This document shows positions 7,406-14,740 of a stretch of DNA of 22,859 bases, piece by piece. The translations under genes and the position numbers were made by a program. Numbering within the stretch: the first letter of the stretch is position 1; every line of letters begins with the position of its first letter. Below the pieces are notes generated by a model. It had not been told where the DNA came from. It worked only from the letters and a program-made list of their open reading frames with translations, and searched no databases. Source of the DNA: Fimenecus sp963624605. Lineage in GTDB: Bacteria > Bacillota > Clostridia > Oscillospirales > Acutalibacteraceae. Location: contig CAVFQD010000029.1 in NCBI GenBank assembly GCA_963624605.1, positions 1 through 22,859 of the forward strand, given 5' to 3'.

Positions 7406-9177
7406 CAGAATTCCTCCTTTGCATTGACAACCCCGGCGATTTCCTTGGCAAGCCGCTCAAGTATTTCCTTGTATTCGCCGTCGGTGTTTTCTTCTTTTAC
7501 ATACTTAAATCTGCCGATTGCCTCTCTTACGGGGATTGCGACAAGCTTTTCAATGTCTGCGCCCTTTTCGAGAGCTTCGTTGGCTTCGTCAAAATACGAG
7601 AGCACAAGGCTCATCATATAATACTGCTTTTTAAGCGAGGAATAGGTGTCAACCTCATGGAACGCAAGCTGATGTAGGAAATCCTCACGGATACTTCTCG
7701 CCGCCTCCATTTTAAGTCTGTCAGCAGGCGAAAGTGCGTCCATACCGACAAGCTTGACTATCTCGTCAAGCGAAGCCTCGTCGGAAAGTATGCCCATCAT
7801 CCTCGTTCTCATCTTTGTCCAATCGGGGTTTACGGTTTTATTAAACCATGCTCCGAGGTCGTCCGCATAAAGCGAATATGAGGTAAGCCAGTTGATAGCG
7901 GGAAAGTGTCTCTTGTAAGCAAGCGACGAATCGAGGCCCCAGAACACCTTGACAATTCGCAGCGTAGCCTGTGAAACGGGCTCCGAAATGTCGCCGCCGG
8001 GAGGCGATACCGCGCCGATTACCGAAAGCGCACCCTCCTGTTCCTTTGAGCCGAGAACCTCTACCCTGCCCGCACGCTCATAGAATTGTGCAAGTCTTGA
8101 ACCGAGATATGCGGGATAACCCTCTTCGCCCGGCATCTCTTCAAGTCGTCCCGACATCTCACGAAGAGCCTCAGCCCAACGGGAGGTCGAGTCAGCCATA
8201 AGCGCTACCGAATATCCCATATCTCTGAAATATTCCGCTATTGTGATACCTGTATAAATCGAAGCCTCACGCGCCGCAACGGGCATATCCGAGGTGTTTG
8301 CGATAAGCACCGTTCTCTCCATAAGAGATTTGCCCGTATGGGGGTCGATAAGCTCGGGGAATTCGTTAAGAACGTCGGTCATTTCGTTGCCGCGCTCGCC
8401 GCAGCCGATATATACAACTATATCCGCCTCTGCCCATTTTGCAAGCTGATGCTGTGTAACGGTCTTACCGCTTCCGAACGGTCCGGGGATAGCCGCAACG
8501 CCGCCCTTTGCTATCGGGAAGAGCGTATCGATAACCCTCTGACCCGTGATAAGCGGCATATCGGGCGGAAGCTTTTTTTTGTAGGGTCTGCCCCGTCTTA
8601 CGGGCCACTTCTGCATAAGCTTCAACGGAACGCTCGTGCCGTTTTCCGTTTCGACTGCGCCGATTTTTTCTTCAACCGTGTAGTCACCCTCTTTAATCGA
8701 CTTGATTTTTCCCTTGACGCCGAACGGAACCATTATTTTGTGCCTTACGATGTCGGTCTCCTGAACATATCCCACCTCGTCTCCTGCCGTCACCTCATCG
8801 CCTGCGGAAACGGTCGGATAAAAATGCCATTTGATGTCTCTCGGAAGCGACGGAACCTCAATACCTCTTGTGAGGTTGTTGCCCGTCAGCTCCATTATCT
8901 TTTCAAGCGGTCTTTGAATACCGTCGAATATTCCTTTTATAAGTCCGGGTCCCAATTCAACGCTCAAGGGCTCGTTGGTTGACTCAACGGGCTCCCCCGT
9001 TCCGAGACCTGCGGTGTCCTCATATACCTGAATGGAAGCCTTATCGCCGTGCATTTCAATGATTTCGCCTATAAGCCTGTGTTCGCTTACGCGGACAACG
9101 TCGAACATATTGGCGTCTCTCATATTCTCAGCCACGACAAGCGGACCCGATACCTTTAAGATTGTACCTTTACTCAT
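7405..9177 (-). CDS. ntpA: V-type ATPase subunit A (catalytic head subunit)
   Basis: The protein has 590 residues. The Walker A motif GPFGSGKT lies at 232-239 (Lys238, Thr239), and GERGNEM at 260-266 gives the catalytic Glu261 and neighbouring Arg262. These positions equal those of E. hirae NtpA. The ~90-residue insertion specific to V/A-type A subunits (about 115-200, the bulge domain) is present and separates it from F-type beta subunits. MADSTSRWAEALRE and the following EMPGEEGYPAYL are typical. It lies 28 bases after the ntpG stop with an AAGGGTGG ribosome site. The enzyme hydrolyses ATP to drive the ion pump, or makes ATP in reverse. Confidence 0.98.
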   Translation of the reverse strand: MSKGTILKVSGPLVVAENMRDANMFDVVRVSEHRLIGEIIEMHGDKASIQVYEDTAGLGTGEPVESTNEPLSVELGPGLIKGIFDGIQRPLEKIMELTGNNLTRGIEVPSLPRDIKWHFYPTVSAGDEVTAGDEVGYVQETDIVRHKIMVPFGVKGKIKSIKEGDYTVEEKIGAVETENGTSVPLKLMQKWPVRRGRPYKKKLPPDMPLITGQRVIDTLFPIAKGGVAAIPGPFGSGKTVTQHQLAKWAEADIVVYIGCGERGNEMTDVLNEFPELIDPHTGKSLMERTVLIANTSDMPVAAREASIYTGITIAEYFRDMGYSVALMADSTSRWAEALREMSGRLEEMPGEEGYPAYLGSRLAQFYERAGRVEVLGSKEQEGALSVIGAVSPPGGDISEPVSQATLRIVKVFWGLDSSLAYKRHFPAINWLTSYSLYADDLGAWFNKTVNPDWTKMRTRMMGILSDEASLDEIVKLVGMDALSPADRLKMEAARSIREDFLHQLAFHEVDTYSSLKKQYYMMSLVLSYFDEANEALEKGADIEKLVAIPVREAIGRFKYVKEENTDGEYKEILERLAKEIAGVVNAKEEF

Positions 9178-9205
9178 TTATTTTTACCACCCTTCAAGGT
9201 TTGGT

Positions 9206-9529
9206 TTACTTTACAATGTCAGAGCCTACCGCTCTTTCGACAAACTGACTTACCTGCTTCATTCCTACGCCCGTGTTTCCGTAAACTCCGGGTATGGGAA
9301 TAATTGCCGGCAAGGGTCTGTCCTTATATCTTTCGATTTCCGCGCCCATCTGCGAATAAACCGCTTCGGTTATAAATATGACCGCATAGCCGCCGTCCGC
9401 AAGATGTCGGAGAGTCTTTATTGTTGCAACCGTATCATCGTCGGTCGGGAAAATGTCAATACCGATGCTCGCAAAGCCGTAGATACTGTCCCTGTCGCCC
9501 ATTGCGGCAATTTTATACATACAGCTCAC
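9206..9529 (-). CDS. ntpG: V-type ATPase subunit F (NtpG), central stalk
   Basis: The protein has 104 to 107 residues depending on the start. A GTG at 9529 (MSCMYK) overlaps the end of ntpC by 17 bases; the ATG at 9520 (MYKIAAMGDRDSI) matches the usual family N-terminus better. Both can use the upstream AAGGGAAAGGA. Recognisable features are IAAMGDRDSIYGFASIGID at the start and the ITEAVYSQM (E-A-x-Y) region. Subunit F binds the D shaft and helps link it to the rotor. The overlap with ntpC indicates coupled translation. Confidence 0.92.
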   Translation of the reverse strand: MSCMYKIAAMGDRDSIYGFASIGIDIFPTDDDTVATIKTLRHLADGGYAVIFITEAVYSQMGAEIERYKDRPLPAIIPIPGVYGNTGVGMKQVSQFVERAVGSDIVK

Positions 9530-10481
9530 GCATCCTTTCCCTTATGACCTCGTTTGAAACCTCGCTCAATTTTGCCGAAAGAATAATTCTCAGACATTTT
9601 ATCTCAATTTCGTTTGCAACATAATAAGCCGCAAGCGGACTTATGCCAAACACTGTCATCTTCGCCTGCTTAACGGTTCTGATAAGTCTGTCGTCGCAGA
9701 GCTTTTCAAATGCCGAGGTTCCGTTTTCAAGTGCCTTTGCATACTCCGAAAAGCCGACGGAAACAAGATATTCGGAAAATTCGCCCTCCGAGCCCGTTGC
9801 AGCCGCAACAAGTCCGTCCTTTGGAAGCAGCGGGCTTCCGCAAATCGCATTTTTGGCAAAGCTTTCGTTTTTCTTTGTCCCGATACAGCGGTACGCCGTT
9901 TTCAAATCACACGCCGCACACATTTCGTAAGCGTATTTTTTGAGCGTTTCGTCCGTCTCCTTCTCAGCGTAGGAAAGTATCGCTTTGAGCGTGCCGACAT
10001 CGACGATTATGTCGCAGTACTGACCGTTACCCGTTTTTGTAACGGTGTCGAAAGCCTTTTCGGCGGTTTCTCTCATAATTTCGGGCAAATCGGCAAAGTG
10101 CCTGCTTTTAACGCTTTCAAGCATTTTTTCGGGGTCGTAAACGCACGGAGAAACAAAATATTTCCTTGCGTCGTCGTTTATAACCTCTGATTTTATGATT
10201 GCTTTCAAATTCTGGAAATCGTTTTTGATTATCAGCATATCAAGGCTTTCCGCCTCGGGCGCACTTTTTTTCACTCTGTCCCAGACCTGCGAAAGCCTGT
10301 CGTCGAGCATTTTTGAAAAATCGTTGCCGTTCGGCTTTTCATAGCCCTTTTCCGTCAAAAACGAAATTGCCTTTTTATAATCGGGAGCGTTGATTAACTG
10401 TTCCAAATCGGACTCTTTAAGGAGCGACTCCTCGCCGGCGCGCAGTGCAGACACCGCAAAAAGATAGTCCTGTGTTTTCAT
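9513..10481 (-). CDS. ntpC: V-type ATPase subunit C (d-type socket on the rotor ring)
   Basis: The protein has 322 residues. The N-terminus (YLFAVSALRAGEESLL) and repeated three-part helical layout, each part with an acidic D-L-(E/K)..I pattern such as IIKNDFQNLKAIIK, match the V/A-ATPase subunit C (AC39/d) family. Subunit C is a funnel that joins the central shaft to the membrane K ring. The gene starts 17 bases after ntpE with a strong AAGGAGGG site. The last residues are RMRELYV, a common family ending. Sequence conservation in this subunit is generally low, so the position in the operon supports the call. Confidence 0.93.
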   Translation of the reverse strand: MKTQDYLFAVSALRAGEESLLKESDLEQLINAPDYKKAISFLTEKGYEKPNGNDFSKMLDDRLSQVWDRVKKSAPEAESLDMLIIKNDFQNLKAIIKSEVINDDARKYFVSPCVYDPEKMLESVKSRHFADLPEIMRETAEKAFDTVTKTGNGQYCDIIVDVGTLKAILSYAEKETDETLKKYAYEMCAACDLKTAYRCIGTKKNESFAKNAICGSPLLPKDGLVAAATGSEGEFSEYLVSVGFSEYAKALENGTSAFEKLCDDRLIRTVKQAKMTVFGISPLAAYYVANEIEIKCLRIILSAKLSEVSNEVIRERMRELYV

Positions 10482-10498
10482 AACGCTTCCCTCCTTTA

Positions 10499-11086
10499 TC
10501 AGTTGAATAACATTTCATTGAGAGTGTCTCTCAATTCATCCTTTTTCGCCGAAGCTATGGCGTCAAAGGAACAGTTTATGTCTATATCTCCATAGACAAG
10601 GATAAATCCGCTGTCAATATCGGTGCTCTTTCCGAGGGATATTTTATATCCCCTTTTAAGCGCATTATTTATACTGTCGATGAAATTCGACGGTATTTTC
10701 TCCGTATCCTCTTTTGAAAGGCGCAATACGCCCTCGCCCTTTCTGACATTTTTAAGAATAAGTCCTTTAAGGATTTCAAAATACTCCTTTTTCGGCAAAG
10801 CCTTGATAACCTCAAGCGCTCTGTCAAGGGTCGAGCTTATGATTTCAAGCTTGCCCTCAAGAACCATTCTGTTCTTTGTCATTGAAACGGCGGCTTCAAT
10901 TGCGGCGTCCGAGTCGGCAACCCTTTTGTCAACCGAAGCTTTGGCGTTTTCTACGTCCTTTTGAGCCTTGGCGGTGGCGGCGTTGATAATCTCCTGCGCC
11001 TGCCTGTCCGCCTGTTCGGTTATTTCACGGCAGCGGTCGTTTGAATCCTGTTCTATTGCAGAAAGTATCTTTTCAAGACCTGTCAT
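10499..11086 (-). CDS. ntpE: V-type ATPase subunit E (peripheral stalk)
   Basis: The protein has 195 residues. Residues ~1-85 form a long charged helix rich in Ala, Glu, Lys and Gln (QADRQAQEIINAATAKAQKD), the peripheral-stalk coiled coil that pairs with the small NtpF subunit. The C-terminal half is a compact domain with the family pattern SGFILVYGDIDINCSFDA, then helices ending in LNEMLFN. It anchors the A3B3 head against rotation. It lies 12 bases after ntpK with an AAGGAG site. Confidence 0.94.
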   Translation of the reverse strand: MTGLEKILSAIEQDSNDRCREITEQADRQAQEIINAATAKAQKDVENAKASVDKRVADSDAAIEAAVSMTKNRMVLEGKLEIISSTLDRALEVIKALPKKEYFEILKGLILKNVRKGEGVLRLSKEDTEKIPSNFIDSINNALKRGYKISLGKSTDIDSGFILVYGDIDINCSFDAIASAKKDELRDTLNEMLFN

Positions 11087-11098
11087 AGAAATAACTCC

Positions 11099-11575
11099 TT
11101 AGAAGTTTAATCTTAAAACGAAGAGAATGGAAATAAGAAGTGCAAGCACGGCGTATGTCTCAACCATTGCCGCAAGAACCATTGCCTTGCTCTGCTCCGC
11201 AGGCTTCTTTGCAACAACCGAAACGCCGGAAGCCGCTACCCTCGCCTGTCTGAGAGCCGAAAAATATCCCACAAACGCCATCGGCAGACAAGCCGCAAGA
11301 ACCTGAAGTCCCTGTGCGGGAGTGAGGTCTACGGGAGTACCGCTCAAAAGCTTGATTTTAATCATTACCATAATAGCGGTAATGAAGCCGTAAAGTCCCT
11401 GCGTACCGGGAAGAATCTGAAGAATAAGAACCTTTGTGAATTTTGACGGATCCTCGGAAATAAGACCTGCGGCAGCCTCGCCTACCATACCTACGCCCTT
11501 TGCCGAGCCAATACCGCTCATAAGTGCCGCAAGCGCCGCACCGACAATAGCAAATACCAAACCTAAATTAGCCAT
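11099..11575 (-). CDS. ntpK: V-type ATPase subunit K (rotor ring proteolipid, predicted Na+-binding)
   Basis: The protein has 158 residues in two fused helical hairpins (four membrane helices), with the repeated GIGSAKGVGMVGEAAAGL motif in the first. LPGTQGLYG at 55-63 and AAMVETYAVL at 135-144 are the ion-site regions. Leu55, Thr58, Gln59, Gln110 and Glu139 correspond to Leu61, Thr64, Gln65, Gln110 and Glu139, the Na+ ligands of E. hirae NtpK, so Na+ rather than H+ is the likely coupling ion. Only one carboxylate (second hairpin) is present, as in other V-type rings. Its ATG overlaps the end of ntpI by 8 bases, with AAGGAGG inside ntpI. Confidence 0.96.
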   Translation of the reverse strand: MANLGLVFAIVGAALAALMSGIGSAKGVGMVGEAAAGLISEDPSKFTKVLILQILPGTQGLYGFITAIMVMIKIKLLSGTPVDLTPAQGLQVLAACLPMAFVGYFSALRQARVAASGVSVVAKKPAEQSKAMVLAAMVETYAVLALLISILFVLRLNF

Positions 11576-13550
11576 TATAATTTTCCTCCTTGAGTTTGAA
11601 TGTTGTTGAATTTACTTTAAGAGGGTTAAAGGCTCTTCCGCCGCCCTCGTAAAACCTTGAGAAAAACTCGACATACTGCAAGCGGTTCGTATGAACATAT
11701 GCGCCGATAATATTTATGCCGAAGTTGATTGCGTGTCCGACAACGAACACAATTATAAACAATACGGTTTTTACAGCCATATTTTCGGGAAGCGTACCCA
11801 TAAGGTTTACAACGCTTCCGATGATGCCTGTTACAAGCCCGAGCGCCAACAGTCTCGAATATGAAAGCACATCGCTCAAATATCCCGATATTGTGTTGTA
11901 GAGTGCATAAAGACCCGAGCCGAGCTTTCCGAATATTCCTTTTGACGCGCGTCCCGCCGTAAGAACAATAAGCACCACGCCGACAAGAGCGCAATACTTA
12001 CCGACCGTTTTGACAATATCGGGTATATCGATTATCATACCCGCGCATATCGGAGCCGCTCCGCCGACAGCAAGATAAACCGAAAGCACATCGCATATCG
12101 CTCCGAGCTTATCGCCCTGACGCCATTCGAGATACCCCTTTACGGCAAGTCCGACAAACAGATGAACTATGCCGAACAGGAAGCACCAGAGCATTGTAAG
12201 CATAAGGTCGTCTCCCTGCGGGTTGAGCCATACATACAGCCGCATTTCGGGAAGCCCGAGATAGTTTGTTCTGATAATATTTATTAAATCTCCGAAGAAG
12301 CTGCCGAACATAATTCCCCAGAACATTGTTGATATGCCGCAGAAGAAATACATCAGCACCGTTTTTCTCTTATTGCCCTCAGGTTTGCATTTAATCAAAA
12401 TAAACGCCGTGGCAATTACCATCAAAAGTCCGTAACCGGCGTCCGAAAACATCATTCCGAAGAACAGATAATAGAAAAACGACATTATCGCATTCGGGTC
12501 AATATCGTTCTTTCCCGGCAGAGAGTACATTTCGGTAATCCCCTCAACGCCCGAAGCAAACGCATTGTTTTCAAGCAGGACAGGTGTATCCTCGTCCTCA
12601 TCGGGTTCCGAAAGCGTTATGGCGACGGTAAACCTGTTTTCAAGCTGTTCGGCCGTCTTTTTCGCATACTTTTCGGGGATATATCCCGAAAGATACAAAA
12701 CATTATCCGAGAGCGAAACCTTTTTGAACTGCTCGTACTTGTCAACCCTCATTGTGAAATAATCAATAAGGAAGCTGATATTTTCATGTTCAGATGCCAT
12801 ATCGGCTATCTCAGTCTGCGTTTTGGAAATCTGCTCGTCCAAATCGTTGATACGGGTGCTGTTTTCCCTGATAATCTCCCCCGGAGTCTTGTCCGAAAGC
12901 TCCGTAGGCTTAACAAAACCCATAGAGCGTAACGCCTCGTTTACCGTGTCGGCGTCCTTTTTAAGGCACATAACCGCCGCACACGACTGCATTTCGGAAG
13001 TATAAACGACCTCCGTTTCGACAGCCTCCGTCTGCGGAATACGCTCTGCCAACGCCGCTTTAAGCGTTGCGTCGGTCTGACTGTCGGGAAATGTTCCTAT
13101 AAGCACCGTAACATATTTCGTGGGCGTAAACCTCGTCGGTATGTCAAGGTCTTTCCAAACCTCAAGCGCCTCGTTTGAAGTCCTGCGCCGTATCTGTTCG
13201 GCTTTTGCATCGTCAACAGACCTTTGCATTTTCAGGATTTCATAGCACTTGTTCATTGTCTTATCGGCTTCCTCCGACATTTCAAGAAACCTTGACAGTG
13301 CCATTTCCTTGGGAGGCTTGAACGAATCGACAATCGATTTCTTTTCCGGTGCATAACGGGAAAGCGTTTCCTTGGCTTCCTTTGCCGTCTGCGTAAACTT
13401 TTCAAGCTGGGATATATTATAGTCCGTGTCGGGGTTCAACATTCCGTCGGGAACCTCGTGACTTGTAAGCTCCACAATGCCCTTGCGCTGTAAAAAGTCA
13501 ATAACCTTTTTACTTTCGCTCATCATTGAAACAAGCTCGATTTTTTCCAT
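11568..13550 (-). CDS. ntpI: V-type ATPase subunit I (membrane stator, a-type)
   Basis: The protein has 660 residues from the ATG at 13550. The first ~340 residues are cytoplasmic and helical; the rest holds about seven to eight membrane helices. DVLSYSRLLALGL contains the likely essential arginine (Arg566), and HTNRLQYVEFFSRFYEGGGR holds the second (about Arg623). These match the two arginines that form the ion half-channels in this family. The ATG has no ribosome site at usual distance: the nearest, GAGGTG (13573-13578), is 22 bases away. It sits 7 bases from an in-frame ACG at 13565, which would add TAKLK and give the family-like N-terminus (M)AKLKMEKIEL. A start at 13565 is therefore possible. 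Confidence 0.95.
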   Translation of the reverse strand: MEKIELVSMMSESKKVIDFLQRKGIVELTSHEVPDGMLNPDTDYNISQLEKFTQTAKEAKETLSRYAPEKKSIVDSFKPPKEMALSRFLEMSEEADKTMNKCYEILKMQRSVDDAKAEQIRRRTSNEALEVWKDLDIPTRFTPTKYVTVLIGTFPDSQTDATLKAALAERIPQTEAVETEVVYTSEMQSCAAVMCLKKDADTVNEALRSMGFVKPTELSDKTPGEIIRENSTRINDLDEQISKTQTEIADMASEHENISFLIDYFTMRVDKYEQFKKVSLSDNVLYLSGYIPEKYAKKTAEQLENRFTVAITLSEPDEDEDTPVLLENNAFASGVEGITEMYSLPGKNDIDPNAIMSFFYYLFFGMMFSDAGYGLLMVIATAFILIKCKPEGNKRKTVLMYFFCGISTMFWGIMFGSFFGDLINIIRTNYLGLPEMRLYVWLNPQGDDLMLTMLWCFLFGIVHLFVGLAVKGYLEWRQGDKLGAICDVLSVYLAVGGAAPICAGMIIDIPDIVKTVGKYCALVGVVLIVLTAGRASKGIFGKLGSGLYALYNTISGYLSDVLSYSRLLALGLVTGIIGSVVNLMGTLPENMAVKTVLFIIVFVVGHAINFGINIIGAYVHTNRLQYVEFFSRFYEGGGRAFNPLKVNSTTFKLKEENYNG

Positions 13551-13572
13551 TTTGAGTTTTGCCGTATGTCAT

Positions 13573-13578
13573 CACCTC
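13573..13578 (-). promoter_or_regulatory. Ribosome binding site that points to an ACG start for ntpI
   Basis: GAGGTG on the minus strand is the only good site before ntpI. Seven bases downstream is the in-frame codon ACG (13565-13563); the first in-frame ATG is 22 bases downstream. An out-of-frame ATG overlaps the site and opens an 18-20-codon frame ending inside ntpI. In-frame TGA precedes the ACG directly, so no longer start is possible. Confidence 0.55.
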
Positions 13579-13614
13579 GTTTCCTGTGTAATTTAATACC
13601 GTAAATTCATCGGC

Positions 13615-13926
13615 TCAGTCAACAATTATGCTCCTGACCGTACCGACCGTTTCGGAAAACTTTGCGTCCGCCTTGCCTTTGAGAACCCCGACCAAAGCAC
13701 GGGCGTCCATTTCCGCTTCGGCAACAGCCTTTTGACGGCGTTCGTCCGAGAGCCTAAGCTGTTCGCTTTCGTACTCTTCGATTTCCCTGAGAGCGTCAAG
13801 CTCAATCTGCTTTGCTTTCTGCTTAGCTTCGTCAATAATTTTTGCCGCCTGCTCGTTTGCCGCCTGCTCGTTTGCCGCTGTCTCGTGTTCCTTTGACAGT
13901 ACCTCGTCAAGCATTTTTGCTGCCAT
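13615..13926 (-). CDS. ntpF: V-type ATPase small peripheral-stalk subunit (G/H type, NtpF)
   Basis: The start at 13926 (MAAKMLDEVL) is preferred because GAGG lies 8 bases upstream; a GTG at 13935 would overlap that site. The protein has 103 residues and is almost entirely one charged alpha helix (KIIDEAKQKAKQIELDALRE), with a short Gly-containing break near VGVLKGKADAKF. This is the design of the small stalk subunit that coils with NtpE. It is the first gene of the ATPase operon, as ntpF is in Enterococcus. A 15-base tandem repeat (about 13841-13885) encodes AANEQAANEQ. Low sequence conservation makes the context important for the call. Confidence 0.88.
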   Translation of the reverse strand: MAAKMLDEVLSKEHETAANEQAANEQAAKIIDEAKQKAKQIELDALREIEEYESEQLRLSDERRQKAVAEAEMDARALVGVLKGKADAKFSETVGTVRSIIVD

Positions 13927-13968
13927 CGGCTTCACCTCTTTTTCCCTTTAGTGATATATTATATTTAT

Positions 13969-13997
13969 AGTATAACATAACCGAAATAATATTAACA
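13969..13997 (-). promoter_or_regulatory. Probable promoter of the V-ATPase operon
   Basis: On the minus strand, TATACT (13974-13969) is a good -10 element; 17 bases upstream is a weak -35, TGTTAA (13997-13992). A second -10 candidate, TATAAT, lies at 13963-13958 but with a poorer -35. The leader is about 35 bases and contains the AGAGGTG site. The weak -35 leaves room for control by an activator; no operator is evident. Confidence 0.45.
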
Positions 13998-14058
13998 CAT
14001 TTTTTCCGACAGTTTATTAAGCATTTATGAATTTGAGTGATTATTTTATAGAAAGATG

Positions 14059-14087
14059 TTGAATAATGTACAATTTTATAGTATAAT
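14059..14087 (+). promoter_or_regulatory. Promoter of the TetR-family gene
   Basis: TTGAAT (14059-14064), a 17-base spacer and TATAAT (14082-14087) form a strong promoter, with the transcript expected from about 14094. It is divergent from the ATPase promoter, with about 60 bases between the two -35 elements. Confidence 0.8.
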
Positions 14088-14133
14088 TGCTTATATGTTA
14101 ATCGGCTTCAAATAATATCAGGGAGTGTTATCA

Positions 14134-14721
14134 ATGGAAACTCAGAAAATCGACGGCAGAGTCAGACGCACCAAAAAGCTTTTGCGCGAAGGTCTTACAA
14201 AGCTTATGAAGGAAAAAAGCATCAAAAAGATTTCCGTTCGTGAGCTGTCGGACCTCGTAGAAATAAACAGAGGCACATTTTATTTGCATTACAAGGATAT
14301 TTTCGACCTTGTCGAGCAAATTGAAAACGAGCTTTTTGAAGAGTTTGAAAACATTATAAATCAATATTCCTCGGCGCCGCGCAATTCAAGTCCGTATCCG
14401 ATTTTTGTCGACTGCTGCAGGTTCCTCGAAAACAACAAGGACATCTGCTCGGCTCTTCTCGGAAGCAACGGAGATATAGATTTTACAATGAGACTGAAAA
14501 AGTTTATGTCGAAGCGCTGCTTTGAGGAATTCACACGCTACAACAAAACAGCCGCTTTCAAAGACGAATATAACTACATATATTCCTATTTTGAAGCAGG
14601 CGCGGTCGGTATTGTAAGATATTGGCTTGCAGACACCTCAAGCAACAGAAAAACGCCCGAGGATGTTGCGCTCATGCTTGACCTTTTGTTCACAAAGGGC
14701 TTTTCGGGCTTTGAAAACTAA
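14134..14721 (+). CDS. TetR/AcrR-family transcriptional regulator
   Basis: The start at 14134 has AGGGAG 8 bases upstream; a GTG at 14125 is less likely. The protein has 195 residues. The N-terminal DNA-binding domain (about 8-58) shows the TetR helix-turn-helix: ISVRELSDLVEINRGTFYLH followed by YKDIFDLVEQIE. The remaining ~130 residues are a helical ligand-binding or dimer domain of the kind seen in DhaS-like TetR proteins, with no recognisable ligand motif. It is followed 19 bases later by the CDF exporter gene, so it may control that gene and itself; it also faces the ATPase operon. The signal it senses cannot be told from the sequence. Confidence 0.9.
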   Translation: METQKIDGRVRRTKKLLREGLTKLMKEKSIKKISVRELSDLVEINRGTFYLHYKDIFDLVEQIENELFEEFENIINQYSSAPRNSSPYPIFVDCCRFLENNKDICSALLGSNGDIDFTMRLKKFMSKRCFEEFTRYNKTAAFKDEYNYIYSYFEAGAVGIVRYWLADTSSNRKTPEDVALMLDLLFTKGFSGFEN

Positions 14722-14740
14722 TTGTTTTGCAGGGATATTT

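Noticed and set aside
8338..8982. 214-codon plus-strand frame
   Set aside because: It lies wholly antisense to ntpA, whose catalytic motifs are intact. It has no ribosome site or family likeness.
9032..9547. 171-codon plus-strand frame across the ntpA-ntpG-ntpC junctions
   Set aside because: It is antisense to three well-supported ATPase genes and has no start signal.
13964..14086. TTTATAGTATAA occurring at 13964-13975 and about 14075-14086 as a regulator operator
   Set aside because: The sequence is pure A/T promoter-type sequence, in direct not inverted orientation, and overlaps the -10 regions, so chance is sufficient.
14627..14740. Longer N-terminus for the CDF exporter
   Set aside because: It overlaps the TetR gene, lacks a ribosome site, and the family N-terminus begins at 14741.
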